From Candidatus Aminicenantota bacterium (GTDB lineage: Bacteria; Acidobacteriota; Aminicenantia; Aminicenantales; Aminicenantaceae), in assembly GCA_030617525.1 (NCBI GenBank), contig JAUWVG010000112.1, forward strand, positions 1 to 7,188: DNA of 7,188 bases, written 5' to 3'. Positions within the stretch are counted from its first letter, which is position 1, and every line of letters begins with the position of its first letter. Below are positions 1 to 5,073 of the stretch, one piece after another. The notes beneath the pieces were generated by a model. The model saw nothing but the letters and a program-made list of their open reading frames with translations, was not told where the DNA came from and ran no database searches. A program made the position numbers and the translations under genes.

Positions 1-1850
1 TCCATGGTGGTGTGGAAATTCCCGTCATCTGTTCCGGCATAAATGAGGCCTTTCTTTAGAGGTGATTCGGCAATGGACCAGACTGTGGAAAAGGCGATGT
101 TGCCCTGCTTTTCCGGATCGTAATTGGTCAGATCGGGGCTGATTTTCTTCCAGTTCGTCCCGCCGTCATCCGTCAGGAAAACGAATTGAGCTCCCCAGAG
201 AATGCGCTTGGTGCTGTGCGGAGACATAATGATGGGTGCATTCCACTGGGCCCGCTTTTTCACTTCCCCGAAGTCAGGCGCAATAGTCTGGCCCCGGCTT
301 CTCCTCCGCCTCTGCCCCTCTACGGGTTCTGGTTCGGGCTGACTGAAGTCTTTGACAAAGGGGCCTCCGCCGTAACGTGTCGTAAAAAAGACGATATCCG
401 GATTGGTCGGATCGATGGCATGCCGTCCGGCCTCATCTCCCACAGTACTTGTCCACTCCGTCCAGATGATGTTGTCCCGCCCGGCGGTCATATCGATTTC
501 GCCGCGCCAGGCGCCGGAGTCCTGAATATTGCTGTACAACCAGAATTTCCCCTCAGTCTGAGTCGCAGCAATGCTGAACTGATGGCCGATCGGAAGGTTG
601 GACGGATGTTCGTACGTGGCAAAGTCATCATAAGTGAACATCACACCGCCGTCATTGACCAGAATGGCATGATTTTTGTCCTCAGGATTGATCCACATCC
701 CGTGGTAATCGACATGATTGCCCCGGATGCCTTCCCATGTCTTTCCGCCGTCTTTGGAGCGGCTGGTTCGGAGTCCAATGACATAGACGATATCGGGATC
801 ATAGGGAGCAACTCTGACCTGACCGAAAACCCAGCCATAGGCAGGGAAAAGTCTTTTTATGCCGTCATTTCCTTCCACCAAAGCCCAGCTTTCACCCTTG
901 TCATTACTGCGGTAGAGGTGAGCTCCGGACATGTGGATAACAGCGTAGACAACGTTGGGCTGAGTCAGACAGATATCCAGGCCGATGCGCTCACACTCTC
1001 CCTTGGAAAAGTCGGGAAGTCCGTTTGTAAGCGGCAGCCAGGTCGTCCCGCCGTCGGTCGTTTTGTACAGACCGCTCTGGGGGCTTTCCTTGGGATCATT
1101 CCAGCGGTAGCGAAGCCGCTCGGCCGTTCCGGCATAGAGGATATCCGGATCCTCGGGGTCCATAGCCATGTCGATAACACCGGTCTTCTCATCGATATAG
1201 AAAATCTTGGTCCATGTCTTCCCGCCGTTTTTTGTCTTATAGACACCACGTTCTTCATTGAATTTGTATTCATTTCCGGCTGCGGCCACATAGACGATAT
1301 TGGAATTCTCCGGATGGATGAGGATGCGGGAGATTTGCTGCGTATCGGTAAGACCCATATGCTGAAAGGAATCGCCAGCGTCGGTGGACTTCCAGATGCC
1401 GGCTCCTGCCATGCCTGAACGAAAGATATTGGCTTCCCCCGTGCCAACCCAGAGAATATCGGGATTAGACTGGTCCAGCGCGATATCGCCAATGGAGGCC
1501 GTGGGATAGTCCTCAAAGATGGATGTCCAGGTCTGTCCATCATCTGTGGTTTTAAAAACACCTCCCTGTGCTATGGCACAGTACATGGTCTTGGGAAGCG
1601 AGGGGTGGGCGTCGACATCGGTCATACGTCCTGACATCGCGTTCCCACCGGCATAGGTCCAGGTCAGGTCGTTAAACGGTGACGCCGCACGCCATTCCTG
1701 GTGTTTTGTGAAATTGTCCAAACGGGCGATGGCCTCTTCGGAATCCTTGACGCCGCCAGTATTACAGGCTGCAGCCAGAAAGATTCCTGCCAAAAAAAGA
1801 AAGCAAACTAAGGATTGGTTAGAAAAATTGCGAATGTTTTTAATAAACAT
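1..1850 (-). CDS. Asp-box (BNR) repeat beta-propeller lipoprotein, sortilin/VPS10-like, C-terminus outside window
   Basis: The frame is open from ATG at 1848-1850 to the window edge, giving 616 codons with no stop. The start is fixed by GGAGGT at 1855-1860, four bases upstream. Residues 1-29 form a lipoprotein signal: a basic start (MFIKNIRN), a hydrophobic core and LAAAC with the lipidated Cys at 29. Seven Asp-boxes (S/T-x-D-x-G-x-T/S-W) follow: TTDDGQTW near residue 100, STDAGDSF near 155, TKNGGKTW near 207, TTDGGTTW near 264, SNDKGESW near 315, SKDGGKTW near 365 and TDDGGTNW near 562. Between them are blades of the type PDILWVGTGE, NIVYVAAAG and PDILYAGTAE. Such repeats build large beta-propellers on the cell surface or in the periplasm. 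The family includes sialidase-like and xyloglucanase-like folds, but I see no catalytic signature, so no substrate is claimed. A Pro/Glu then Arg-rich insert lies at residues 504-520. The gene is visibly GC-richer than the island beside it. Confidence 0.9.
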   Translation of the reverse strand, partial: MFIKNIRNFSNQSLVCFLFLAGIFLAAACNTGGVKDSEEAIARLDNFTKHQEWRAASPFNDLTWTYAGGNAMSGRMTDVDAHPSLPKTMYCAIAQGGVFKTTDDGQTWTSIFEDYPTASIGDIALDQSNPDILWVGTGEANIFRSGMAGAGIWKSTDAGDSFQHMGLTDTQQISRILIHPENSNIVYVAAAGNEYKFNEERGVYKTKNGGKTWTKIFYIDEKTGVIDMAMDPEDPDILYAGTAERLRYRWNDPKESPQSGLYKTTDGGTTWLPLTNGLPDFSKGECERIGLDICLTQPNVVYAVIHMSGAHLYRSNDKGESWALVEGNDGIKRLFPAYGWVFGQVRVAPYDPDIVYVIGLRTSRSKDGGKTWEGIRGNHVDYHGMWINPEDKNHAILVNDGGVMFTYDDFATYEHPSNLPIGHQFSIAATQTEGKFWLYSNIQDSGAWRGEIDMTAGRDNIIWTEWTSTVGDEAGRHAIDPTNPDIVFFTTRYGGGPFVKDFSQPEPEPVEGQRRRRSRGQTIAPDFGEVKKRAQWNAPIIMSPHSTKRILWGAQFVFLTDDGGTNWKKISPDLTNYDPEKQGNIAFSTVWSIAESPLKKGLIYAGTDDGNFHTTM

Positions 1851-1922
1851 AAAGACCTCCTTGAGATATATGTAGGATAAACTATATCAACCAGAGGAAA
1901 AAAACAACATGAAAGGTCACAA

Positions 1923-2033
1923 GGAGAGACAAAGGAGAAAGCTACTGAGAACTTGAGAGAGGCTTTACAGCTTTTTCTTTTGGATTGTTTCGAGCGAGGA
2001 ACCCTGGATAAAGTATTAAAGGAAAGCGGATAA
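1923..2033 (+). pseudogene. hicB antitoxin remnant (C-terminal part only)
   Basis: Reading from GGA at 1923, 36 codons are open up to TAA at 2031-2033. They include the segments GETKEKATENLREALQLF and FERGTLDKVLKESG, which match the usual HicB pattern of a QGxTxEEAxxNLxEALELF helix followed by ERGTLDKVLKESGF. The N-terminal half is missing. Just upstream, GTCACAAGGAGAG looks like VTQGE coding sequence that has lost two bases, so the frame is already broken at about 1917. No start codon or ribosome site remains. It points the opposite way to the intact hicBA pair next door and belongs to a different HicB subtype, since the intact HicB lacks the ERGTLDKVLKESG tail. The family call rests on remembered motif patterns. 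Confidence 0.6.
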
Positions 2034-2203
2034 CTCCTCAGTCTTATCGCATACTCCTGCGCGTATTTAAGAAAGCAGGTTTCTCTATCAAAAGGACCAA
2101 AGGGAGCCATATTGTCATGAATAAGCCTGGTGTGGCAAGACCAATAGTCATTCCAAATTATGACAGAGTGGATGTAGATATAATCAAAGAAAATTTAATG
2201 ACG
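2034..2203 (+). pseudogene. hicA toxin remnant cut off by the 701-bp hicBA repeat
   Basis: In the frame of ATG 2117, reading through from about 2054, the translation contains LLRVFKKAGFSIKRTKGSH (2054-2110) and then IVMNKPGVARPIVIP (2111-2155). This is the HicA core: the first helix, the KKAGF-x(4)-R-x-x-GSH motif that carries the catalytic His, and the beta strand ending in IP. DVDIIKENLMTK runs on to 2203, matching the helix that normally follows. The bases before 2054 (CTCAGTCTTATCGCATACTC) look like a frame-shifted version of the usual L-x-S-G-K-E-L-L start. The 3' end is lost where the 701-bp repeat begins at 2204. Beyond that point the same frame runs into antisense hicA sequence and stops at 2332. 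With the HicB relic upstream, this was once a plus-strand hicBA pair. Confidence 0.62.
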
Positions 2204-2213
2204 AAGGTTTGCT

Positions 2214-2471
2214 CTAAGATTTCTTTCTATTTAACAGCTCCAGCAGCCCTTTTGCTCCTATTCCAGTCTGCTTGGGTCCAAGAATGGCCATTAAAGTTCC
2301 TTTTGGCAATGATGTTTTACTCTTTGGAATAATGGTTACTTTTGTTCTGTCATAAATCTTCTTGGTAAGGGCCATTCCATGATTAGTTTGGCGGTGTTCT
2401 ATCCATCCCTCTTTCCGCAGAAGTTTAATAAGTTGTATACCGGATAGGGCAGGAATTTTTTGATATTTCAA
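2214..2471 (-). CDS. hicA: HicA-family mRNA interferase toxin, copy 1
   Basis: The 85-residue protein has the HicA/YcfA double-stranded-RNA-binding fold pattern. It opens with KIPALSGIQLIKLLRKEGW, then EHRQTNHGMAL with the likely catalytic His at 31 (GSHH in most relatives), then KVTIIPKSKTSLPKGTLMAIL, matching the VTVPxHxxKxLxxGTLRxIL consensus. HicA toxins cleave mRNA and tmRNA without the ribosome and are neutralised by HicB. The start is TTG at 2469-2471. Its bases overlap the hicB stop (TTGA, 2468-2471), so translation should be coupled. A weak AAGGAAG site lies at 2482-2488. The order hicB then hicA is the less common arrangement. Five residues differ from copy 2 (Q13D, M33V, Y40S, T43V, S51G), none at the motif positions. 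The length is normal and the gene looks intact. Confidence 0.85.
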   Translation of the reverse strand: MKYQKIPALSGIQLIKLLRKEGWIEHRQTNHGMALTKKIYDRTKVTIIPKSKTSLPKGTLMAILGPKQTGIGAKGLLELLNRKKS

Positions 2472-2809
2472 ATTTTGAGTTCTTCCTTATGTATGGGGTA
2501 AACATAAGGACGAACGTAAGTATTGGTGTCGAAAGGTCCTGAGATTTTTATCTCATTCATTTTTGGTGCATGTGAATGAAATGTAATATTAAACTCTTTG
2601 AAAAAACTTCTAATTTCGCCAACATCCTCCAGAGTATCCAAATGAAGAAGAACTAAATCTTCAAGTTTTCTCTGTGCTTCTTGGATGGAACGCCCAAAAG
2701 TGGCGGTCCCAAGTTCTTCACAAAAGGCTGTCCATTTTTTTCCGTCTCTGCGAAATTTAAATGTGACAACAATGTATCCTTTTTTTTTCATGACAAGTTT
2801 ATAATTCAT
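2468..2809 (-). CDS. hicB: HicB-family antitoxin, copy 1
   Basis: The 113-residue protein starts at ATG 2807-2809. Residues about 12-50 fit the partial RNase-H-like HicB fold: strands YIVVTFKF and KWTAFCEEL, the GTATFGRSIQEAQ turn that matches GxxTxGxTxEEA, then the helix RKLEDLVLLHLDTLED. The C-terminal part (SFFKEFNITFHS, then a Pro/Tyr-rich tail with YVRPYVYPI) shows no helix-turn-helix or ribbon-helix-helix that I can recognise. How it binds its operator is therefore unclear. It should bind HicA and repress its own operon. I find no good Shine-Dalgarno site. With the proposed promoter the leader would be about 20 nt. The gene ends in a 4-nt overlap with hicA. Six residues differ from copy 2, clustered at positions 57-84 and the last Lys. 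Confidence 0.8.
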   Translation of the reverse strand: MNYKLVMKKKGYIVVTFKFRRDGKKWTAFCEELGTATFGRSIQEAQRKLEDLVLLHLDTLEDVGEIRSFFKEFNITFHSHAPKMNEIKISGPFDTNTYVRPYVYPIHKEELKI

Positions 2810-2822
2810 TTTAGCATAAAAG

Positions 2823-2874
2823 GAACAGTCGACACTATAATATTAAGCCTGTTCGTCCTTTATCAATATGGACG
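2823..2874 (-). promoter_or_regulatory. hicBA copy 1 promoter with nested inverted repeats
   Basis: On the minus strand TTGATA (2861-2866) is followed by an 18-bp spacer and TATTAT (2837-2842), a plausible sigma-70 promoter about 28 bp before hicB. Two inverted repeats lie around it: GAACAG/CTGTTC (2823-2828 and 2849-2854) brackets the -10, and CGTCC/GGACG (2854-2858 and 2870-2874) brackets the -35. These are candidate HicB or HicAB operators. Copy 2 keeps all four arms, but its -35 reads TTTATA. Confidence 0.5.
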
Positions 2875-2996
2875 TATCTGTTCTCTAATTTTTCTCATTA
2901 ATTATATATAGAATTAAGTATAGTATCCCACTAGTGTCCCATCATAACTCAAATAGATTCACGTTATGAAAGCCTGGCTCCAATTTATCTTGATCC

Positions 2997-3122
2997 TCAC
3001 GGAGTGCTTGTCTCAAACTTCCTCTTGTCCCGCTTGCAGATGATCTGCAAAAGGTTTCGTCCTGACATGACTGATCCGGCTATTCCCCCTTCCATGTAGA
3101 AATTGTACAGCCCGGGAAGCGA
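2997..3122 (-). pseudogene. C-terminal relic of a phytoene-desaturase-like FAD oxidoreductase
   Basis: Reading the minus strand from about 3122 to TGA at 2997-2999 gives SLPGLYNFYMEGGIAGSVMS followed directly by GRNLLQIICKRDKRKFETSTP. This resembles the extreme C-terminus of phytoene-desaturase-type or NAD(P)/FAD-dependent oxidoreductases, where PGLY, a Gly-rich turn, an A/S-x-MSGRN helix cap and IICKRD-K-F close the FAD-binding domain. The Trp/Pro-Gly-Gly part normally found before the Gly-rich turn seems to be missing. The rest of the gene, several hundred codons, is absent: the FmdE-like gene ends only 6 bp upstream. The motif match is from memory and the piece is short, so this is tentative. 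The remaining stretch 2905-2996 holds no gene that I can see. Confidence 0.42.
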
Positions 3123-3127
3123 TCTTT

Positions 3128-3772
3128 TCATATACTTTCCAGTTTAAGCCAATTCTGAATTTCCTTTCTCTCTACAAGCATGACCTTCACTTTGCCTATG
3201 AACAAATCCTGTAGTTCTTTTTTCTCGGAATCGCCTGCTTTATCCCAGAGAACCTTCTTCATGAGTTGATTAAGCTTTATGGCTTTTTCAGTAGGATAAG
3301 GAATTTTCTGTGGATAGAATTTAACCAGAATACTGGCTTCGTTGTCTAAACGCTTAAACTCAAAACACTGGGCCTCAGAATCGAGCTTATCGGAGCTGAA
3401 TTGAAGCAAGTCTTTGCGCTTGAATTTATGGGCAAGGCCTTTGAACCCAGATGCAGCAGCAGCTCCTGTCAGGAAGCTGAACACCTGTCCTATGACGCCG
3501 ATAACGCCCTCATCCGGCTCTCCATAAATTGTGATGGCGATGTTTCCCCTTGTGGGAATTTCATCTGGATATAGGAAGTCGAGTGCTTCCTGACAGCTCA
3601 TAAAGGCACCGGTGACAGTGGGGCAGGCGTGGCCGGCCATTTTCACGGCTTCGATAAAAGTATATTCCAGAACTGCTTCATCTTCCTTGAAGGCCCCAAG
3701 CGTCTCCCCCAATGGTTCTTTAAATTTTATGGGCTTAACATCATAAAGAAAGTCTCTAAATATATTCGACAT
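3128..3772 (-). CDS. FmdE-like protein with a GHACP motif
   Basis: The 214-residue protein starts at ATG 3770-3772 behind GAAGGAG (3778-3784, 5-base spacer). There is no signal peptide, so it is probably cytoplasmic. Its best landmark is MAGHACPTVTGAF at residues 45-57, with His48 and Cys50. The FmdE family (named after a gene in the formylmethanofuran dehydrogenase operon) has a GHxCPGxxxG motif at the same relative place, where His and Cys bind metal. After it come LYPDEIPTRGNIAIT and VFSFLTGAAAASGFKGL (residues about 98-114). That fits the TGxT/GKG part of FmdE, though the usual Cys there is replaced by Ala. The C-terminal 60 residues are Lys/Glu-rich helices with no zinc ribbon. It has its own promoter and no operon partner. 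The oxidoreductase relic downstream hints at a former redox pairing, but that is speculation. Confidence 0.55.
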   Translation of the reverse strand: MSNIFRDFLYDVKPIKFKEPLGETLGAFKEDEAVLEYTFIEAVKMAGHACPTVTGAFMSCQEALDFLYPDEIPTRGNIAITIYGEPDEGVIGVIGQVFSFLTGAAAASGFKGLAHKFKRKDLLQFSSDKLDSEAQCFEFKRLDNEASILVKFYPQKIPYPTEKAIKLNQLMKKVLWDKAGDSEKKELQDLFIGKVKVMLVERKEIQNWLKLESI

Positions 3773-3802
3773 GAAGTCTCCTTCAGCAGTCTGAGTTTCT
3801 CC

Positions 3803-3831
3803 ATTTTACTTCTAACCTGACTCTCCATCAA
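3803..3831 (-). promoter_or_regulatory. Promoter of the FmdE-like gene
   Basis: On the minus strand TTGATG (3826-3831), a 17-bp spacer and TAAAAT (3803-3808) make a good sigma-70 promoter. Transcription would begin near 3796, giving a leader of about 24 nt that contains the GAAGGAG ribosome site. The -35 hexamer and the first five spacer bases lie inside the repeat that starts at 3821, so the duplicated DNA appears to supply half of this promoter. Confidence 0.45.
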
Positions 3832-3955
3832 GTTTTAATGGATTTATTGAATCACGGCCGCATTGGTTTTCAAGAGAAACATGCGGGTACCCCAATAAAT
3901 TTCCGCAACCTCAAGATCCAAGAGCTGAAATAATAGTACCCGATATCAACTTTTT
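3821..3955. repeat. Internally deleted copy of the DUF1080 locus
   Basis: Bases 3821-3850 match 5044-5073 with one mismatch (offset 1223). Bases 3849-3933 match 5742-5826 without gaps (offset 1893). The difference, 670 bp, is exactly the distance between the two GACTC pentamers at 5072 and 5742 in the intact copy. The joint here reads GAATC at 3849-3853, one base from GACTC. Looser similarity (GTAC..GATA.CAACTT) continues to about 3955, against about 5853. Confidence 0.82.
3849..3933 (+). pseudogene. 3' end of a DUF1080 gene (last 26-27 codons)
   Basis: HGRIGFQEKHAGTPINFRNL followed by KIQELK and a stop matches the C-terminus of the intact protein at 5742-5826, with only R/H, E/G, T/A and N/Y changes. 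The frame and the stop (3931-3933) are intact, but there is no start codon, promoter or remaining domain, so it is a dead fragment. It arose by the 670-bp deletion described for the repeat. Confidence 0.85.
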
Positions 3956-4090
3956 AGGCATGTAACGGTTCAGGAAATCTTCTCCCCTCTTGTGCAAGAA
4001 TTTCTCAACCAATCTCAAAACTGAGAAAAAATATAAGAAGTAGCGTCTTATTCAAGTGCTATGGCAGCTCCGGGGAAGAAATTGTTAAAA

Positions 4091-4119
4091 TTGACATTCT
4101 AGAAAAAATGCGTTATTTT
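4091..4119 (+). promoter_or_regulatory. Promoter of the relBE-type module
   Basis: A perfect TTGACA (4091-4096) lies 17 bp before TATTTT (4114-4119). Transcription would start near 4126, after the upstream ATG at 4122 and before the ATG at 4176. This supports the downstream start for the antitoxin. It is the strongest-looking promoter in the window. Confidence 0.7.
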
Positions 4120-4120
4120 A

Positions 4121-4159
4121 AATGTATATCAATGCTATTTACTGCAGTTCACATACATT
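4121..4159 (+). promoter_or_regulatory. Candidate antitoxin operator (inverted repeat)
   Basis: AATGTAT at 4121-4127 and ATACATT at 4153-4159 are perfect 7-bp inverted arms, centred 32 bp apart, or about three helical turns. They sit at the proposed transcription start and in the leader. That is a sensible place for a ribbon-helix-helix antitoxin to repress its own operon. The AT-rich context makes chance matches possible. Confidence 0.4.
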
Positions 4160-4175
4160 ATCACCGGAGGCCAAA

Positions 4176-4490
4176 ATGAAAGAAATAAAAAATATCAGTC
4201 TTCGCCTTTCAGCAGAGGAATATTTTGCATTTGACACAATTTGCAAGGAAAAGGGTTACAGCAAAACCGGAAAAATCAGAGAGTTCATTCACAATCTCAT
4301 AAAAGAAGAGCTCGAAAGCGCAAAAACAAGTGCCGAAGAATGGGAAGATATAAAAACCGGAATTAGAGAAATAGAGAGAGGCGAATACGTTTCTTTAAAG
4401 GAGCTCAAACGTGACCTCAGAACAGGAAAAGTGGCGGATAACAAAGATCTCGAATACAGCGCGAAAAAACATAAAAGCATTAAAACCTGA
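4176..4490 (+). CDS. Ribbon-helix-helix antitoxin of a relBE/parDE-type module
   Basis: The 104-residue protein starts at ATG 4176 behind GGAGG (4166-4170, 5-base spacer). An in-frame ATG at 4122 lacks a ribosome site and precedes the likely transcription start, so I rejected it. Residues 5-11 (KNISLRL) fit the DNA-contacting beta strand. They are followed by a first helix, SAEEYFAFDTICKEKG, and a second, KIREFIHNLIKEELES, the ribbon-helix-helix layout. The rest is charged and helical (WEDIKTGIREIERGEYVSLK), as in the toxin-binding arm of RelB/DUF6290-type antitoxins. The last 27 codons overlap the toxin gene in another frame, so the C-terminal sequence (GKVADNKDLEYSAKKHK) is constrained by the toxin. 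The role is to bind the toxin and repress the operon. Lys/Glu-rich codons contrast with the flanking host genes. Confidence 0.78.
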   Translation: MKEIKNISLRLSAEEYFAFDTICKEKGYSKTGKIREFIHNLIKEELESAKTSAEEWEDIKTGIREIERGEYVSLKELKRDLRTGKVADNKDLEYSAKKHKSIKT

Positions 4491-4707
4491 GTTACAGAAT
4501 AAAATAATCGAAAGATTCGAAGCTCTACAGGATAATCCTTTTTCAAAGGACATTAAAAAAATTGAAGGGAAAATGAATATCTTCAGGGGAAGAATTGGAG
4601 ATTATAGATATTACTTCCGGCTAGATCAGAAAACTAAGTCTATTGAAATCCTGCTGCTAAAGTCTCGAGGGGAAATAAAAAAGCGCACCATAAGAAGACT
4701 CTGTTAA
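4411..4707 (+). CDS. RelE/ParE-family toxin
   Basis: The 98-residue protein starts at GTG 4411, with AAAGGAG at 4397-4403 and a 7-base spacer. Both lie inside the antitoxin gene, giving an 80-nt overlap. The fold pattern is clear: KWRITKISNTARKNIKALKP (first strand and helix), then LQNKIIERFEALQDNPF, IKKIEGKMNIFRGRIGDYRY with the conserved R-x-GDYR signature, YFRLD, and SIEILLLKSRGEIKKRT as the last strand and basic tail. RelE members cut mRNA in the ribosomal A site, while ParE members poison gyrase. The Lys/Arg-rich tail slightly favours a RelE-like nuclease, but sequence alone does not settle it. The strong internal ribosome site suggests toxin translation does not depend wholly on coupling. 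Length is normal and no damage is seen. No terminator is evident downstream. Confidence 0.82.
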   Translation: MTSEQEKWRITKISNTARKNIKALKPELQNKIIERFEALQDNPFSKDIKKIEGKMNIFRGRIGDYRYYFRLDQKTKSIEILLLKSRGEIKKRTIRRLC

Positions 4708-4820
4708 ATAATTTAGGGACTGTCCCAATAGTGTGCCAATAAGATATTAACTGGAAAAATCAACTATGGCTTCAATCGTTTCCAGATATGTTCCACAAGG
4801 AGCCCATACACTTGACCGTG

Positions 4821-4885
4821 CATTTTTATTAACAAGTTGTTAATTTACACGGCATATTAACAGCTATGTATGAAAGAATCCTGAA
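4821..4885. repeat. 65-bp intergenic repeat, copy 1, with a perfect palindrome
   Basis: CATTTTTATTAACAAGTTGT and the bases that follow match 5909-5974 with a few mismatches and a one-base gap. The core contains the palindrome TTAACAA-G-TTGTTAA (4829-4843). In copy 2 one arm base differs. A second shared block, TGTCAATAAGATA, lies at 4894-4906 here and at 6085-6097 for copy 2, just before the permease ATG and the hicBA repeat respectively. About 100 bp present in copy 2 between the blocks are missing here. Confidence 0.78.
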
Positions 4886-4908
4886 AAACCGATTGTCAAT
4901 AAGATACT

Positions 4909-5061
4909 ATGTTTAAAAACTATATTAAAGTCGCTGCCAGAAATATTTTAAAGCACAAGGGCTATTCCCTGTTCATTATTTTTGGACTGGCCGTCGGCAT
5001 GGCCTTTGTCATTGCGATACTGTCAGTCAGCGTTCAATCCATACTCCCCATCAAGTTTTAA
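4909..5061 (+). pseudogene. N-terminal fragment of an FtsX/MacB-type ABC permease
   Basis: ATG at 4909 opens MFKNYIKVAARNILKHKGYS followed by LFIIFGLAVGMAFVIAILSV. This is the hallmark start of MacB/FtsX-family permeases: a short amphipathic lead with R-N-I-L-K-H-K-G-Y, then the first membrane helix with FGLAVGMA. Full proteins of this type run to about 800 residues. Homology stops at codon 45 (5043), where the DUF1080-locus repeat begins at 5044. Five foreign codons (LPIKF) then lead to TAA at 5059-5061. No Shine-Dalgarno site is visible before the ATG. The permease C-terminus at the right edge of the window is on the other strand, so it is not the missing part in its present arrangement. 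Confidence 0.8.
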
Positions 5062-5073
5062 TGGATTTATTGA
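5044..5073. repeat. Left end of the duplicated DUF1080 unit
   Basis: CTCCCCATCAAGTTTTAATG and the next ten bases match 3821-3850 with one mismatch. The sequences before the two copies are unrelated: permease codon 45 here, plain intergenic DNA there. This marks a rearrangement breakpoint at 5043/5044. Confidence 0.8.

Larger units (their letters stand above)
2204..2904. repeat. 701-bp direct repeat, copy 1 (complete hicBA cassette)
   Basis: This stretch aligns with 6099-6799 at a constant offset of 3895 and without a single gap. A hand count gives about 47 mismatches, or about 93% identity. The ends are sharp: left at AAGGTTTGCTCTAAG, right at CTCATTAATTA, with unrelated flanks in the two copies. 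The repeat holds the hicBA promoter region, hicB, hicA and only 10 bp past the hicA stop, so it is almost a minimal toxin-antitoxin unit. I see no terminal inverted repeats, transposase or convincing target duplication. The left end interrupts an older hicA relic. Confidence 0.93.

Noticed and set aside
186..1418. A 410-codon open frame on the plus strand
   Set aside because: It lies antisense to the Asp-box lipoprotein gene, which has clear repeats, a lipoprotein signal and a ribosome site. The plus-strand product shows no recognisable motif.
965..1561. A 198-codon minus-strand frame inside the lipoprotein gene
   Set aside because: It is out of frame with the Asp-box reading, rich in Arg/Pro/Ser, has no motif, and is explained as a by-product of a GC-rich gene.
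2117..2332. 71-codon plus-strand frame starting in the hicA relic
   Set aside because: Only its first 29 codons are HicA-like. The rest is antisense to the intact hicA, so it is a chance fusion.
2681..2911. Plus-strand frame opposite hicB, also present at 6576-6800
   Set aside because: Its presence in both copies follows from the 701-bp duplication. The peptide is antisense to a well-supported hicB.
3034..3050. Perfect 8-1-8 palindrome TTGCAGATGATCTGCAA as an operator or terminator
   Set aside because: It falls inside the oxidoreductase relic, coding for L-Q-I-I-C-K. It has a one-base loop and no T tract, so coincidence is the simpler reading.
4289..4546. 85-codon minus-strand frame across the relBE genes
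   Set aside because: It is antisense to two overlapping genes with clear motifs and ribosome sites, and the product has no recognisable domain.
4716..4726. GGGACTGTCCC after relE as a terminator or REP-like element
   Set aside because: The arms are 5 bp with a one-base loop and no T run. A similar GGGGACTG at 6803-6810 is too short to call a repeat family from this window.
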